From Flavobacteriales bacterium UBA7612 (lineage in GTDB: Bacteria; Bacteroidota; Bacteroidia; Flavobacteriales; Weeksellaceae): a stretch of 64,000 nucleotides of DNA. The notes under the pieces were generated by a model. It was not told the origin of the DNA and made no database searches. It saw only the letters and a list, made by a program, of their open reading frames with translations. Position numbers and translations under genes: made by a program. Shown piece by piece: positions 44,116 to 52,147 of the stretch. How positions within the stretch are numbered: position 1 is the stretch's first letter; every line of letters starts with the position of its first letter. The stretch spans positions 62,001 to 126,000 of the forward strand of contig DLJQ01000025.1 of the NCBI GenBank assembly GCA_002484335.1, in the 5' to 3' direction.

Positions 44116-44145
44116 AGTGTTAGTGTACGCTAAATTAAAGAAATA

Positions 44146-45063
44146 ATGTTTGAAATAAACCACAATCTTTTAAATAGTCTATATAGTGATGATATAATTT
44201 ATCATTATACAAAAGCTTCAACAGCTATTGATTACATTTTATATAATCAACAATTAAGATTTAGTAATTCCTTAAGTTCAAGTGATCCTATTGAAAGTAG
44301 AAAAGCTAGTCGATCAATAGTATATAATGGTGAACAAGCAAATAGAAAACAGACTGTAAAAGAAGTTGAAGAAGTTAATTTATTAGATAGTTTTATTGAG
44401 AATCTTGAAACAACTTTCCTTCAGATATGTTTTTGTAAAAATTCTATGAATGATGATATTGATTCTATTCCACGTTTTAAAGGATATGAAGAGAGTTTAG
44501 GTTTTACAAAACTTAGAATGTGGGATCAGTATGCTGATAGATATTCAGGTGTTTGTATAGCATTTTCTAAAGATAAATTATTAGAATTAAATAAGAGTTT
44601 AGATATTTATTCTAAAGATATTGAATATTGTAATTTTCAAGATATTTGGTTTAAAAAAATTGGAGATATTCAAGGTAATCATTTAATAAATGTAGGTTTA
44701 GATTCTTATAAAGAGCAGATTAAGAAAAAAATTATAGATTCATGGTTTTGTAAGCATATAGACTATTCAGGTGAAAATGAATTTAGAATAGGAGCTTTAT
44801 TTAATAAAGAAAAATGTACATTAGAAATTTTACGTAATGAAATAGTATCTAATCAGACAATGCTTGATATTAAAAATTGTATAAAAGCTATTTTTGTTTC
44901 AAGTTACGCAAATTATAAACAAAAGAATGAATTATTAAATTATGCTAATAGTTTAAATGTAGATTTAATAGAAATTAAATGGAATTATAATTCTATTGAA
45001 GCGATAGATTATAAGAGAGAAAAAGAATTTTACAGTAGTTTCCTAAATTCTAAAAATAGCTAA
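44146..45063 (+). CDS. DUF2971 family protein
   Basis: 305 residues, cytoplasmic. Family hallmarks are the N-terminal DIIYHYTKASTAIDYILYNQ, LRFSNSLSSSDPIESRKASR, the central LRMWDQYADRYSGVCIAFSK (W-x-x-Y-x-x-x-x-x-G-x-C-I-x-F), and the later SGENEFRIGALF with a conserved Glu-x-x-x-Arg. The order H20-Y21-T22, aromatic segment, then E-x-E-x-R recalls the H-Y-E core of ADP-ribosyltransferases; that is my inference and is unproven for this family. The gene stands alone, next to an intergenic repeat element, in the least conserved stretch of the window. Confidence 0.75.
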   Translation: MFEINHNLLNSLYSDDIIYHYTKASTAIDYILYNQQLRFSNSLSSSDPIESRKASRSIVYNGEQANRKQTVKEVEEVNLLDSFIENLETTFLQICFCKNSMNDDIDSIPRFKGYEESLGFTKLRMWDQYADRYSGVCIAFSKDKLLELNKSLDIYSKDIEYCNFQDIWFKKIGDIQGNHLINVGLDSYKEQIKKKIIDSWFCKHIDYSGENEFRIGALFNKEKCTLEILRNEIVSNQTMLDIKNCIKAIFVSSYANYKQKNELLNYANSLNVDLIEIKWNYNSIEAIDYKREKEFYSSFLNSKNS

Positions 45064-45124
45064 TTATAACTATTTAGTAGAACATTAAAGAAAGTAATTT
45101 TTAATATTTTATTCTAAAATCTTT

Positions 45125-45237
45125 ATTAGTTTGCAATAGCAATAGTAGCGGCATCCTTTTATAAACAATTTTATAACGCGTGATTGATTGTTTATAAAAG
45201 ATACAGCGAATAGTGCGGCCTGTAGGGATTGCCCAAA
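45125..45237. repeat. GC-richer intergenic repeat element with a 14-bp dyad
   Basis: A block clearly less AT-rich than its surroundings, containing TTGCAATAGCAATAGTAGCG, a dyad CTTTTATAAACAAT/ATTGTTTATAAAAG (45156-45169 and 45187-45200), and GTGCGGCCTGTAGGGATTGC. It resembles the dispersed intergenic element I recall from Flavobacteriaceae genomes; the end GGGATTGC is the complement of GCAATCCC, similar to AATCCC in the element at 50545-50623. No gene fits inside it. Confidence 0.6.
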
Positions 45238-45257
45238 TAATTAAAGTAAAAAAAATA

Positions 45258-45304
45258 AAAGTCTGTTTAAATACTATTCATAAAGAATAATTTAAACAGA
45301 CTTT
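45258..45304 (-). terminator. Long hairpin terminator of the TonB receptor gene
   Basis: AAAGTCTGTTTAAAT and its complement (15-nt arms) enclose a second stem TATTC/GAATA. A T-rich stretch follows on the minus strand. It lies 38 nt beyond the receptor's stop codon. Confidence 0.85.
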
Positions 45305-45342
45305 AAAAAAATAAATAAGATAGCTAATGATTCCTTTCTTTT

Positions 45343-47802
45343 TTAGAAAGGCATTATAAGTTTGAATACTATGTTGCGTCCCATATTATAAATCCCAGAA
45401 TTTCCTCTTGAAGAAGTGTTATAATACTCGAAATATTTTAATCGATTAAGATGAGATTGATAAGCTTTGTCGAATAAATTATTTGCTTGAACAATAAACT
45501 GTATATTTTTAGTTTTTGAATATTTAATTTCTGTTGTAACTCCTAAATTAAATAATGTATAAGATGATGTTCTAGTTTCTGTACCATTTAAACCTAAAAA
45601 TCTATTCTGTGTTGCTGTATATTCCATTTCGAATTTTGGAATGATAGCTGTAAAATACTTTGATTTAGGTTTTATTTCTTTAGAAATCCCACTGTTTATA
45701 GACATTGGAGGAATTAGAGGTAAATATTCTCCTTCATTCCCTTTTCCTTTGAATGTCGAAGCACGGTTGAATCCATAAATAACACTCATACTATTATCCC
45801 AACGAAATCCCTTTAATTTTTCTGGATGTAAAGAAAATGATACTTCTGCTCCATATAATTGTGCTTTCGATTGTTCGTATTTATAGGTTCTATTTCCTTG
45901 TGCATCTACAACTGGATTTCCTTGTGCATCAGCTACCATAGACATATAAATATAGTTTTGTATGTTGTTATTAAAAATACTTACTTCGCTAGAAAAGTCT
46001 CTATATTTTAAACTAATTCCTAAATCTTCTTGTAAAGAAAATTCTGGATCGAAATTTCGATTTCCTAAATAAATAATGTGTGCACCAGGATCTAAACCAT
46101 TACTTCCTATTTCTGTAATATTTGGAGCTCTATATGCTCGTCCAATATTAGCTTTTAAACTAATGTTTTTTGATGCTTGAAATGTTGCTCCTATACTTCC
46201 ACTAATACCGTTAAAATTCTTTTTATAAGCATCAAATTGAAGATTTGCACCTTCATCATTTGCGTTAGATTGTTGTTCGAATCCAGTAATAGGATTTGTA
46301 CCGACATAAAAATCATTCCATTTTACTTTTCGTAAATCATAGCGAATTCCTCCACTAATACTCCATTTTTCTCTTTTCCATTTCCCATATAAATAAGCTC
46401 CGCCATCAAATAAATCATAATTTGGAATAGGAAAGTCTGTTGCATCCATATTTTTATTATTCTGTAACATTCCATTTACACCAACTGATATTTCGATATT
46501 TGAAAATTTTGGAGCATTGTATCTTACATTATAATTTAAGGTATTTAGTCGCATATACATTCCTGCTTGCTCTGGATCTGTTGGATGAGTAAATTCTCGT
46601 CTGATATTTTGTTGACCACCAATTAAAACATCAATATCTCCTTTTCCAATTTCGTAGAAACTATGTAAATACGCTCTATAATGTTGTATATGTTGTGATA
46701 AATCTGGTATTTTATATGATTTTAATTCTTTATTAGAAACAATAGGACGATTTAAAATATCATCATCGTCACCTTCAAAAATTTGTTTTGTAAATTTTCT
46801 TGAGATTGAGTCTCTGGTTCCGTCTGGAATTCCTTGTCTATTGTCATACAATGTAAAATTAAGATGTGTATATCCTTTTTTTGATTTATAGCCGACTAAA
46901 GCTGCAAAGTTTTTTACATTAAAATTTGTTAAATAGACTCTTCCATCAATTGGGTTTTGGTAATTTTTAGCCATTCTATAAGAACCGCTCAAACCAAAAA
47001 GAAAATGTTTGTCAGAATAACTTAAACGTAATCCATTCCCAATAAGACTATTATTAGTTTGGTATTCATTTGTATATTTCCCGTGTAATTTACCATCTCC
47101 TTCTTTTGGAATAAATGGGAATAAACTAATTACTCCAGCAATTGCATCAGAACCATATAAAAGACTTGCAGGCCCTTTTATAACTTCTGCTTTTTCTATT
47201 GTATAATCATCTATTTCTATACCATGTTCATCACCATATTGTTGTCCTTCTTGTCGCATTCCATCGTACATTGTTAGAACACGATTGTATCCTAAACCAT
47301 GTATAAATGGTTTCGAAATATTCGGACCTGTTTTTACTGCGTTTAATCCAGGTACATTTTTTACAAGAACATCAATAATATTGCTTTCAGCAGTTCTTTC
47401 TATCTGTTTTAAAGATACAGGAGCAATAGAAATTGGATTTTCTCTTAGTAAAGTTGCTCTTGTAGTTCCAGTAACAACAATTTCGTCTAATTTATTTGTT
47501 GTTTCAGGTTTTAGAAAAATAGTATAATCTGTTTTGTTAGATTGTAATTGTATTGTATCTGTTTCGTAACCTAATGCTTCAATTATTAATTTAATGTCAG
47601 TTTTACTTTGTGTAATATCTATTTTAAAATTTCCTTTTTTATCTGAATTGATGCTATTATCAGAATTTTCTTCTTTGATGTTATACAATTCAATTGGCTG
47701 TTTGGTTTCCGAGTCTTTTACCGTTCCAATAATTGTGACTTGTTGGGCATGTCCGAGAACTGGAAAAGTAGAAAACAATAAGAGTAGAATTATTTTTTTC
47801 AT
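45343..47802 (-). CDS. TonB-dependent outer-membrane receptor
   Basis: 819 residues. Signal peptide (ILLLLFSTFPVLGHAQ), carboxypeptidase-regulatory-like domain (20-95, IIGTVKDSETKQPIEL), plug with the TonB-box-like LDEIVVTGTTRATLL and IEKAEVIKGPASLLYGSDAI, then a 22-strand barrel ending in an aromatic residue (IVFKLIMPF). The plug variant PFIHGLGYNRVLTMYDGMRQ with GQQYGDEHGIEID resembles ZnuD-type or copper/zinc receptors more than SusC. A metal or metallophore ligand is likely but not proven. The promoter carries a GTTAGA-N4-TCTAAC palindrome. It is divergent from the his leader. Confidence 0.9.
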   Translation of the reverse strand: MKKIILLLLFSTFPVLGHAQQVTIIGTVKDSETKQPIELYNIKEENSDNSINSDKKGNFKIDITQSKTDIKLIIEALGYETDTIQLQSNKTDYTIFLKPETTNKLDEIVVTGTTRATLLRENPISIAPVSLKQIERTAESNIIDVLVKNVPGLNAVKTGPNISKPFIHGLGYNRVLTMYDGMRQEGQQYGDEHGIEIDDYTIEKAEVIKGPASLLYGSDAIAGVISLFPFIPKEGDGKLHGKYTNEYQTNNSLIGNGLRLSYSDKHFLFGLSGSYRMAKNYQNPIDGRVYLTNFNVKNFAALVGYKSKKGYTHLNFTLYDNRQGIPDGTRDSISRKFTKQIFEGDDDDILNRPIVSNKELKSYKIPDLSQHIQHYRAYLHSFYEIGKGDIDVLIGGQQNIRREFTHPTDPEQAGMYMRLNTLNYNVRYNAPKFSNIEISVGVNGMLQNNKNMDATDFPIPNYDLFDGGAYLYGKWKREKWSISGGIRYDLRKVKWNDFYVGTNPITGFEQQSNANDEGANLQFDAYKKNFNGISGSIGATFQASKNISLKANIGRAYRAPNITEIGSNGLDPGAHIIYLGNRNFDPEFSLQEDLGISLKYRDFSSEVSIFNNNIQNYIYMSMVADAQGNPVVDAQGNRTYKYEQSKAQLYGAEVSFSLHPEKLKGFRWDNSMSVIYGFNRASTFKGKGNEGEYLPLIPPMSINSGISKEIKPKSKYFTAIIPKFEMEYTATQNRFLGLNGTETRTSSYTLFNLGVTTEIKYSKTKNIQFIVQANNLFDKAYQSHLNRLKYFEYYNTSSRGNSGIYNMGRNIVFKLIMPF

Positions 47803-47839
47803 TCTATGTGTTATTAATATTTATGACAAACTTAATAAA

Positions 47840-47862
47840 GTTAGATCTTTCTAACAAAATTA
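47840..47862 (-). promoter_or_regulatory. TonB receptor promoter with dyad at the start site
   Basis: Minus strand TAATTTTG (47855-47862) is followed at once by GTTAGA-N4-TCTAAC (47840-47855), a perfect 6-bp dyad that covers the expected transcription start. This is a repressor-like arrangement; the regulator is unknown. Confidence 0.5.
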
Positions 47863-48089
47863 TTTTAAATAAAATTTAAAATAATTACAAAAGTAAAATA
47901 ATTAAGATTGATCATACTATATTGGTTTTAAAGTAATGAGAAGTGGTTTATAAAACTTTTTGTTATTATTAATTATACACAAACTAAATTATTTGATATA
48001 CAATGTTTTATTTTTAATAAATAAATTGTCAAAAAAAATAATTTTTAAAATTTTTAATTCAAAAATCATTTTCATCCAAAATTTATTTA

Positions 48090-48097
48090 TACATTTG
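48090..48097 (+). promoter_or_regulatory. -7 element of the his operon
   Basis: TACATTTG matches TAnnTTTG; predicted start near 48103, so the leader peptide ATG is about 14 nt into the transcript. No good -33 box is visible. Confidence 0.6.
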
Positions 48098-48116
48098 TTC
48101 CAACAAAAAGAAAATA

Positions 48117-48173
48117 ATGTACACAATTCAGTTCCATCATCATCACCATCATACTTGCACTCAAGCGAGCTGA
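48117..48173 (+). CDS. hisL: his operon leader peptide (hisL), 18 residues
   Basis: ATG at 48117 encodes MYTIQFHHHHHHTCTQAS and stops at TGA 48171-48173. Six consecutive His codons (48135-48152: CAT CAT CAT CAC CAT CAT) lie directly upstream of hisG. This is the arrangement of a ribosome-mediated attenuator: when charged tRNA-His is scarce the ribosome stalls on these codons. The ORF sits 14 nt after the predicted transcription start and 34 nt before an intrinsic terminator. It is too short for ordinary gene calling. The name follows enterobacterial hisL by function, not by sequence descent. Confidence 0.88.
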   Translation: MYTIQFHHHHHHTCTQAS

Positions 48174-48241
48174 TTGTGATATGGACATGTGTCAAATAAT
48201 ATATCTAAATCCCGTTTGAGTAAATCAAACGGGATTTTTTT
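48159..48241 (+). promoter_or_regulatory. his transcription attenuator (antiterminator plus terminator)
   Basis: The terminator is AAATCCCGTTTGA (48207-48219) paired with its exact complement (48225-48237) and followed by a T-run. Competing with it, ACTCAAGCG (48159-48167) can pair with CGTTTGAGT (48213-48221), 9 bp with one G-U, which destroys the terminator's left arm. 48159-48167 lies just after the His codons and just before the leader stop: a ribosome stalled on His codons leaves it free (antitermination), one reaching the stop covers it (termination). ACACAATTCAG (48121-48131) can also pair with CTGATTGTG (48170-48178) as a protective stem. Confidence 0.85.
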
Positions 48242-48307
48242 ATTACTTTCTATTATTTTAATTTTCTCTTTCAGATTTACTCAAACAAAAAATATAAAAA
48301 TTATAAA

Positions 48308-49165
48308 ATGAGTAAATTAAAAATAGCCATTCAAAAAAGTGGAAGACTAAGTGAAAAATCACTTGAATTATTGAAAGATTGTGGAATTAAAATATCTACA
48401 AGCAATAGAAAGTTAAGAACAGAATCATCTAATTTTCCAATCGAGGTATTATTTCTTCGCGACGACGATATTCCGCAATATGTAGAACAAGGAGTTGCTG
48501 ATATTGGTATTCTAGGAGAAAATGAAGTTTGGGAAAAAGATAAGGATATTAATAATGTTCGCAAATTAGGTTTTGCAGGTTGTAAACTTTGTTTAGCTAT
48601 CCCAAAGGATGAAGTTTATACAGATTTATCTTATTTCGAAAATAAAAAAATAGCAACTTCTTATCCTAGAATTTTAGGAAACTTCTTCCAAGAAAAAGGA
48701 ATCAATGTAAAAATAGAAGAAATTGGTGGAAGTGTAGAAATTGCTCCGAGTATCGGTTTAGCCAATGCAATTTTTGACATTGTTTCTACTGGTTCTACTT
48801 TATTAACAAATGGGTTGAAACAAGTTGAAACTGTTGTAGAATCTGAAGCTATTTTAGTCGCAAATAAAAATTTAGATACAGAAAAGCAAGCCATTCTAGA
48901 CCGTTTAATGTTTAGAATAGAAGCTGTAAAACAATCATCAGAAAATAAATATATACTTCTCAATGCTCCAAATGATAAATTAGAAGAAATTATAGGTTTA
49001 CTTCCTGGTATGAAATCTCCTACCGTTTTGCCTTTAGCAGAAAAAGGTTGGTCATCTATACATACTGTTGTTAAAGAGGATACTTTTTGGGATATTATAG
49101 AACAATTAAAAGAATTGGGTGCAGAAGGTATTTTAGTATTAGAAATAGAGAAAATGATTTTATAG
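48308..49165 (+). CDS. hisG: ATP phosphoribosyltransferase, long form
   Basis: 285 residues. First committed step of histidine synthesis: ATP plus PRPP to phosphoribosyl-ATP. N-terminal KIAIQKSGRLSEKSLELLKD, GVADIGILGENEVWE, the PRPP-binding EIAPSIGLANAIFDIVSTGST, and a C-terminal ACT-like regulatory domain (about 210-285, ending GAEGILVLEIEKMIL), so this is the feedback-inhibited long form that does not need HisZ. It is the first structural gene, 67 nt after the attenuator. Confidence 0.96.
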   Translation: MSKLKIAIQKSGRLSEKSLELLKDCGIKISTSNRKLRTESSNFPIEVLFLRDDDIPQYVEQGVADIGILGENEVWEKDKDINNVRKLGFAGCKLCLAIPKDEVYTDLSYFENKKIATSYPRILGNFFQEKGINVKIEEIGGSVEIAPSIGLANAIFDIVSTGSTLLTNGLKQVETVVESEAILVANKNLDTEKQAILDRLMFRIEAVKQSSENKYILLNAPNDKLEEIIGLLPGMKSPTVLPLAEKGWSSIHTVVKEDTFWDIIEQLKELGAEGILVLEIEKMIL

Positions 49166-49243
49166 TGTTAAGATATAAAGGTATAAGTCATAAGTATGAT
49201 GAAAACCTTATAACTTAAGTCTTAAAACTTAAAAACTAAAATA
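49166..49243. repeat. Heptad-repeat dyad spacer hisG-hisD
   Basis: Four uninterrupted heptads CTTATAA, CTTAAGT, CTTAAAA, CTTAAAA at 49207-49234, preceded by an inverted half AAGGTATAAGTCATAAG (49178-49194) that matches the complement at 13 of 17 positions. Confidence 0.7.
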
Positions 49244-50536
49244 ATGAGAACATATATACGACCACAAGTATCCGATTGGACAGAATTAACAACACGTCCA
49301 ACAAAAGAATCAAAAGATTTACAAAAAATTGTATTAGAAGTTTTTGATAAAATAAAAACAGAAGGAGACAAGGCTTTAGTAGATTTTACAGCACAATTTG
49401 ATAAAGTTCAATTAACAAACCTATTTGTAACAAGCCAAGAAATAGATGAAGCAGATGAACTAATCTCAAATGATTTAAAACAAGCTATACAATTAGCTGC
49501 ATCAAACATAGAAAAATTTCACTCAGCACAGTTCGAAAAAAGTAATGTTATAGAAACCACACAAGGTGTACAATGCTGGCGAGAATCTCGAGGAATAGAA
49601 AATGTAGGAATTTATATACCTGGAGGAACAGCTCCATTGTTTTCAACAACATTAATGTTGGGAATTCCTGCAAAATTAGCAGGTTGTAAAAACATTATTT
49701 TATGTACACCTCCAAATAAAGAGGGTAAAATTCACCCAGCTATTTTATATACAGCCAATCTTATAGGCATAGAAAAAATAGTAAAAGTAGGTGGAATTCA
49801 AGCTGTCGGAGCTTTAACATTTGGGACAGAAACAATCAATAAAGTCGATAAAATTTTTGGCCCAGGAAACCAATACGTAACAGCAGCCAAACAAGTCGCT
49901 CAGAATTTTGGTGTAGCAATAGATATGCCGGCTGGACCAAGCGAAGTTCTAGTTATTGCAGACGAAACATCTGTACCCAAATACATTGCTGCAGATTTAT
50001 TATCACAAGCTGAACATGGAACAGATTCTCAAGTAATTTTATTAACAAATAACGAGAATACTTTAAACCAAACATTAAAGGAATTAGAGAATCAATTAGC
50101 TGTTTTACCTCGAAAAGAATTTGCCCAACAAGCACTTAATAATTCAAGAGGAATAGTTTTGAAAACGATAGACGATTGTGTTACATTTTCAAATATCTAT
50201 GCACCAGAACATTTAATTTTTGCGTGTGAATCAGCGGAAAATTATATTCCAAAAATAATCAATGCAGGTTCAGTTTTTCTAGGGAATTATTCGTGCGAAA
50301 GTGCAGGAGATTATGCTTCGGGAACAAATCACACTTTGCCAACCAATGGCTATGCAAAAAATTACTCAGGTGTTTCTTTAGACAGTTTTATCAAGAAAAT
50401 TACCTTTCAGAAACTATCACAAGAAGGAATCAAAAATATTGGTCCTGCAATAGAATTAATGGCAGAAGCCGAAGAATTATTTGCTCATAAAAATGCAGTA
50501 ACCTTAAGATTACAAGATTTAAATTATAAGGTATAA
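49244..50536 (+). CDS. hisD: Histidinol dehydrogenase
   Basis: 430 residues. Zinc-dependent, NAD-linked two-step oxidation of histidinol to histidine, the last step of the pathway. Motifs: GIENVGIYIPGGTAPLFSTT, VGGIQAVGALTFGTETI, DKIFGPGNQYVTAAKQ, AIDMPAGPSEVLVIAD, LLSQAEHGTDSQVIL and the C-terminal SAGDYASGTNHTLPTNGYAK, which holds zinc and substrate ligands. Length is normal. The last codons and stop (NYKV) are encoded within a heptad-like segment that begins the next spacer. Confidence 0.97.
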   Translation: MRTYIRPQVSDWTELTTRPTKESKDLQKIVLEVFDKIKTEGDKALVDFTAQFDKVQLTNLFVTSQEIDEADELISNDLKQAIQLAASNIEKFHSAQFEKSNVIETTQGVQCWRESRGIENVGIYIPGGTAPLFSTTLMLGIPAKLAGCKNIILCTPPNKEGKIHPAILYTANLIGIEKIVKVGGIQAVGALTFGTETINKVDKIFGPGNQYVTAAKQVAQNFGVAIDMPAGPSEVLVIADETSVPKYIAADLLSQAEHGTDSQVILLTNNENTLNQTLKELENQLAVLPRKEFAQQALNNSRGIVLKTIDDCVTFSNIYAPEHLIFACESAENYIPKIINAGSVFLGNYSCESAGDYASGTNHTLPTNGYAKNYSGVSLDSFIKKITFQKLSQEGIKNIGPAIELMAEAEELFAHKNAVTLRLQDLNYKV

Positions 50537-50544
50537 GTTAAATA

Positions 50545-50623
50545 GGGCGTTCCCTTCGGTCGGGCTTTACGTTGCAATCTTTTTCTAAGGAAAAAGGATT
50601 TTCACTACAATCCCTAACGCAAA
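50545..50623. repeat. GC-richer repeat element inserted in the hisD-hisC spacer
   Basis: Starts GGGCGTTCCCTTCGGTCGGG and ends ACAATCCCTAACGC, with an internal hairpin ATCTTTTTC/GAAAAAGGAT. It is far less AT-rich than its flanks and matches my memory of an element dispersed between genes in many Flavobacteriia. To its left lies AAGGTATAAGTTAAA (one heptad half), to its right ATACTTGAAAACTAAA (the other half). Confidence 0.65.
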
Positions 50624-50661
50624 CAGTAATTATAAAACATAATACTTGAAAACTAAATAAA

Positions 50662-51708
50662 ATGAAAACATTTAATATAAATAATATCATTCGTCCTAAC
50701 ATAAAAGTGATGAAAGCCTATTCATCTGCTCGTGATGAATTTCAAGAAATTACTAATGATTTCGTATTCTTAGATGCAAATGAAAATCCTTATGAAACTG
50801 GATTAAATCGTTATCCCGACCCATTTCAACGAAATGTAAAAAACGAACTAAGTACAATTAAAAACTATCCAGCAAACCAGATTTTATTAGGAAACGGAAG
50901 TGACGAGGTTTTAGATTTAATCTTTCGTGCTTTTTGTGAACCAAACCAAGACAATGTTATTGCGATTTCTCCTTCTTATGGAATGTATAGTGTTTTAGCA
51001 AATTTAAATGCAATAGAATACCGTAAATCTCTATTAAATGAAAATGATTTTCAACCCAATATCGAAGATATTTTCTCTAAAGTAGATGAATACACAAAAA
51101 TGATTTTCCTTTGTTCTCCTAATAATCCAACAGGAGAAATCATCAAAAGAGAATATATTTTAGAAATCGTCAAACGCTTCAATGGTTTAGTAATAATAGA
51201 TGAAGCTTATATTGATTTTTCTACAGAACCATCTTGGATAGAAGAAATTAAAAATTATCCGAATATTATCGTTATCCAAACTTTATCAAAAGCATTTGGT
51301 TTGGCAGGAATTCGTTTAGGTATTTTGTATGCAAGTCTAGATATTATTGCTGTATTGAATAAAATAAAACCACCATATAACATCAATCAATTGACTCAAC
51401 AAAAAGCATTAGAAATTCTAAAAGATTATGATAAAATAAAGTTAACTACACAAACAATTATTAAACAAAAACAACTTCTTGAAACAGCTCTAAAAGAAAT
51501 AATTTTTATAGAAAAAATTTATCCAAGTGATGCTAATTTCATTTTAATAAAAGTTGATGATGCTACAAAACGTTACAATGAATTAATAGAAAAAGGAATT
51601 GTTATCCGTAATCGAACAAATGACGATTTGTGTAAAAATTGTTTAAGAATAACAGTTGGTACAGAAGAGGAAAATGAGAAGATTTTAGAAAATTTAAAAA
51701 GTCTTTAG
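50662..51708 (+). CDS. hisC: Histidinol-phosphate aminotransferase
   Basis: 348 residues. PLP-dependent class I/II aminotransferase converting imidazole acetol phosphate to histidinol phosphate. Seen: FLDANENPYETGLNRYPDPF, ILLGNGSDEVLDLIFRAF, IFLCSPNNPTGEII, IIDEAYIDF, and the PLP-lysine segment VIQTLSKAFGLAGIRLGI. It is placed between hisD and hisB as in many his operons. Confidence 0.97.
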   Translation: MKTFNINNIIRPNIKVMKAYSSARDEFQEITNDFVFLDANENPYETGLNRYPDPFQRNVKNELSTIKNYPANQILLGNGSDEVLDLIFRAFCEPNQDNVIAISPSYGMYSVLANLNAIEYRKSLLNENDFQPNIEDIFSKVDEYTKMIFLCSPNNPTGEIIKREYILEIVKRFNGLVIIDEAYIDFSTEPSWIEEIKNYPNIIVIQTLSKAFGLAGIRLGILYASLDIIAVLNKIKPPYNINQLTQQKALEILKDYDKIKLTTQTIIKQKQLLETALKEIIFIEKIYPSDANFILIKVDDATKRYNELIEKGIVIRNRTNDDLCKNCLRITVGTEEENEKILENLKSL

Positions 51709-51765
51709 AATTAAGTTATTAGGCATAAGGTTTTATTTGTAATTTAATAGAAGTAAATTTTGTAT

Positions 51766-52137
51766 ATGAGTAGTTTTAGCACTTTAATTGTTTGGAAAAA
51801 ATCTCATGAATTAACTTTAAAAATTTATGAGATTACAAAGACTTTTCCTAAAGAAGAAACTTTTGGAATTACAAGTCAAATAAGGCGAGCCGCTTATTCT
51901 ATCCCTTCAAATATTGTTGAAGGTAGAACCAAATCAACAATTGCACATAAATTGAGCTTTGTTTCTCACTCGGTAGGCTCTTTTGAAGAAGTGAAATATT
52001 TTTTACTATTAAGTAAAGATTTAAATTATATAACAATAGAAACATATAATGAACTTATTCCATTTTTGAATGAAGTTGGAAAACTTCTCAATGGTTATGA
52101 GAGATTTATTAAAAACGATAAATATTCTAAGGAGTAA
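51766..52137 (+). CDS. Four-helix bundle (S23/intervening-sequence type) protein
   Basis: 123 residues. Start at ATG 51766 is preferred over an upstream TTG. The pattern LIVWKKSHELTLKIYEITKT, FGITSQIRRAAYSIPSNIVEG and FLNEVGKLLNGYERFI is that of the four-helix-bundle family first found in 23S rRNA intervening sequences, which is now known widely outside rRNA with unknown function. It is not a his gene. It splits hisC from hisB, and heptad repeats flank it in opposite orientation (51709-51738 and 52148-52181), suggesting it entered the middle of a pre-existing spacer. Confidence 0.88.
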   Translation: MSSFSTLIVWKKSHELTLKIYEITKTFPKEETFGITSQIRRAAYSIPSNIVEGRTKSTIAHKLSFVSHSVGSFEEVKYFLLLSKDLNYITIETYNELIPFLNEVGKLLNGYERFIKNDKYSKE

Positions 52138-52147
52138 AACTTGAAAT

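Noticed and set aside
48135..48152. Six His codons could be a vector His-tag contamination
   Set aside because: They lie in a short ORF placed between a native-type promoter and a terminator directly upstream of hisG, with antiterminator complementarity; the AT-rich flanks are continuous with the genome.
47960..48199. A 79-residue plus-strand ORF and a 68-residue minus-strand ORF across the his leader
   Set aside because: The plus ORF begins upstream of the his promoter, both are low-complexity AT-rich reading frames, and the leader peptide frame explains the region.
51766..52137. The S23-like protein as a sign of a nearby 23S rRNA intervening sequence
   Set aside because: No rRNA sequence is present in the window; the family is common outside rRNA.
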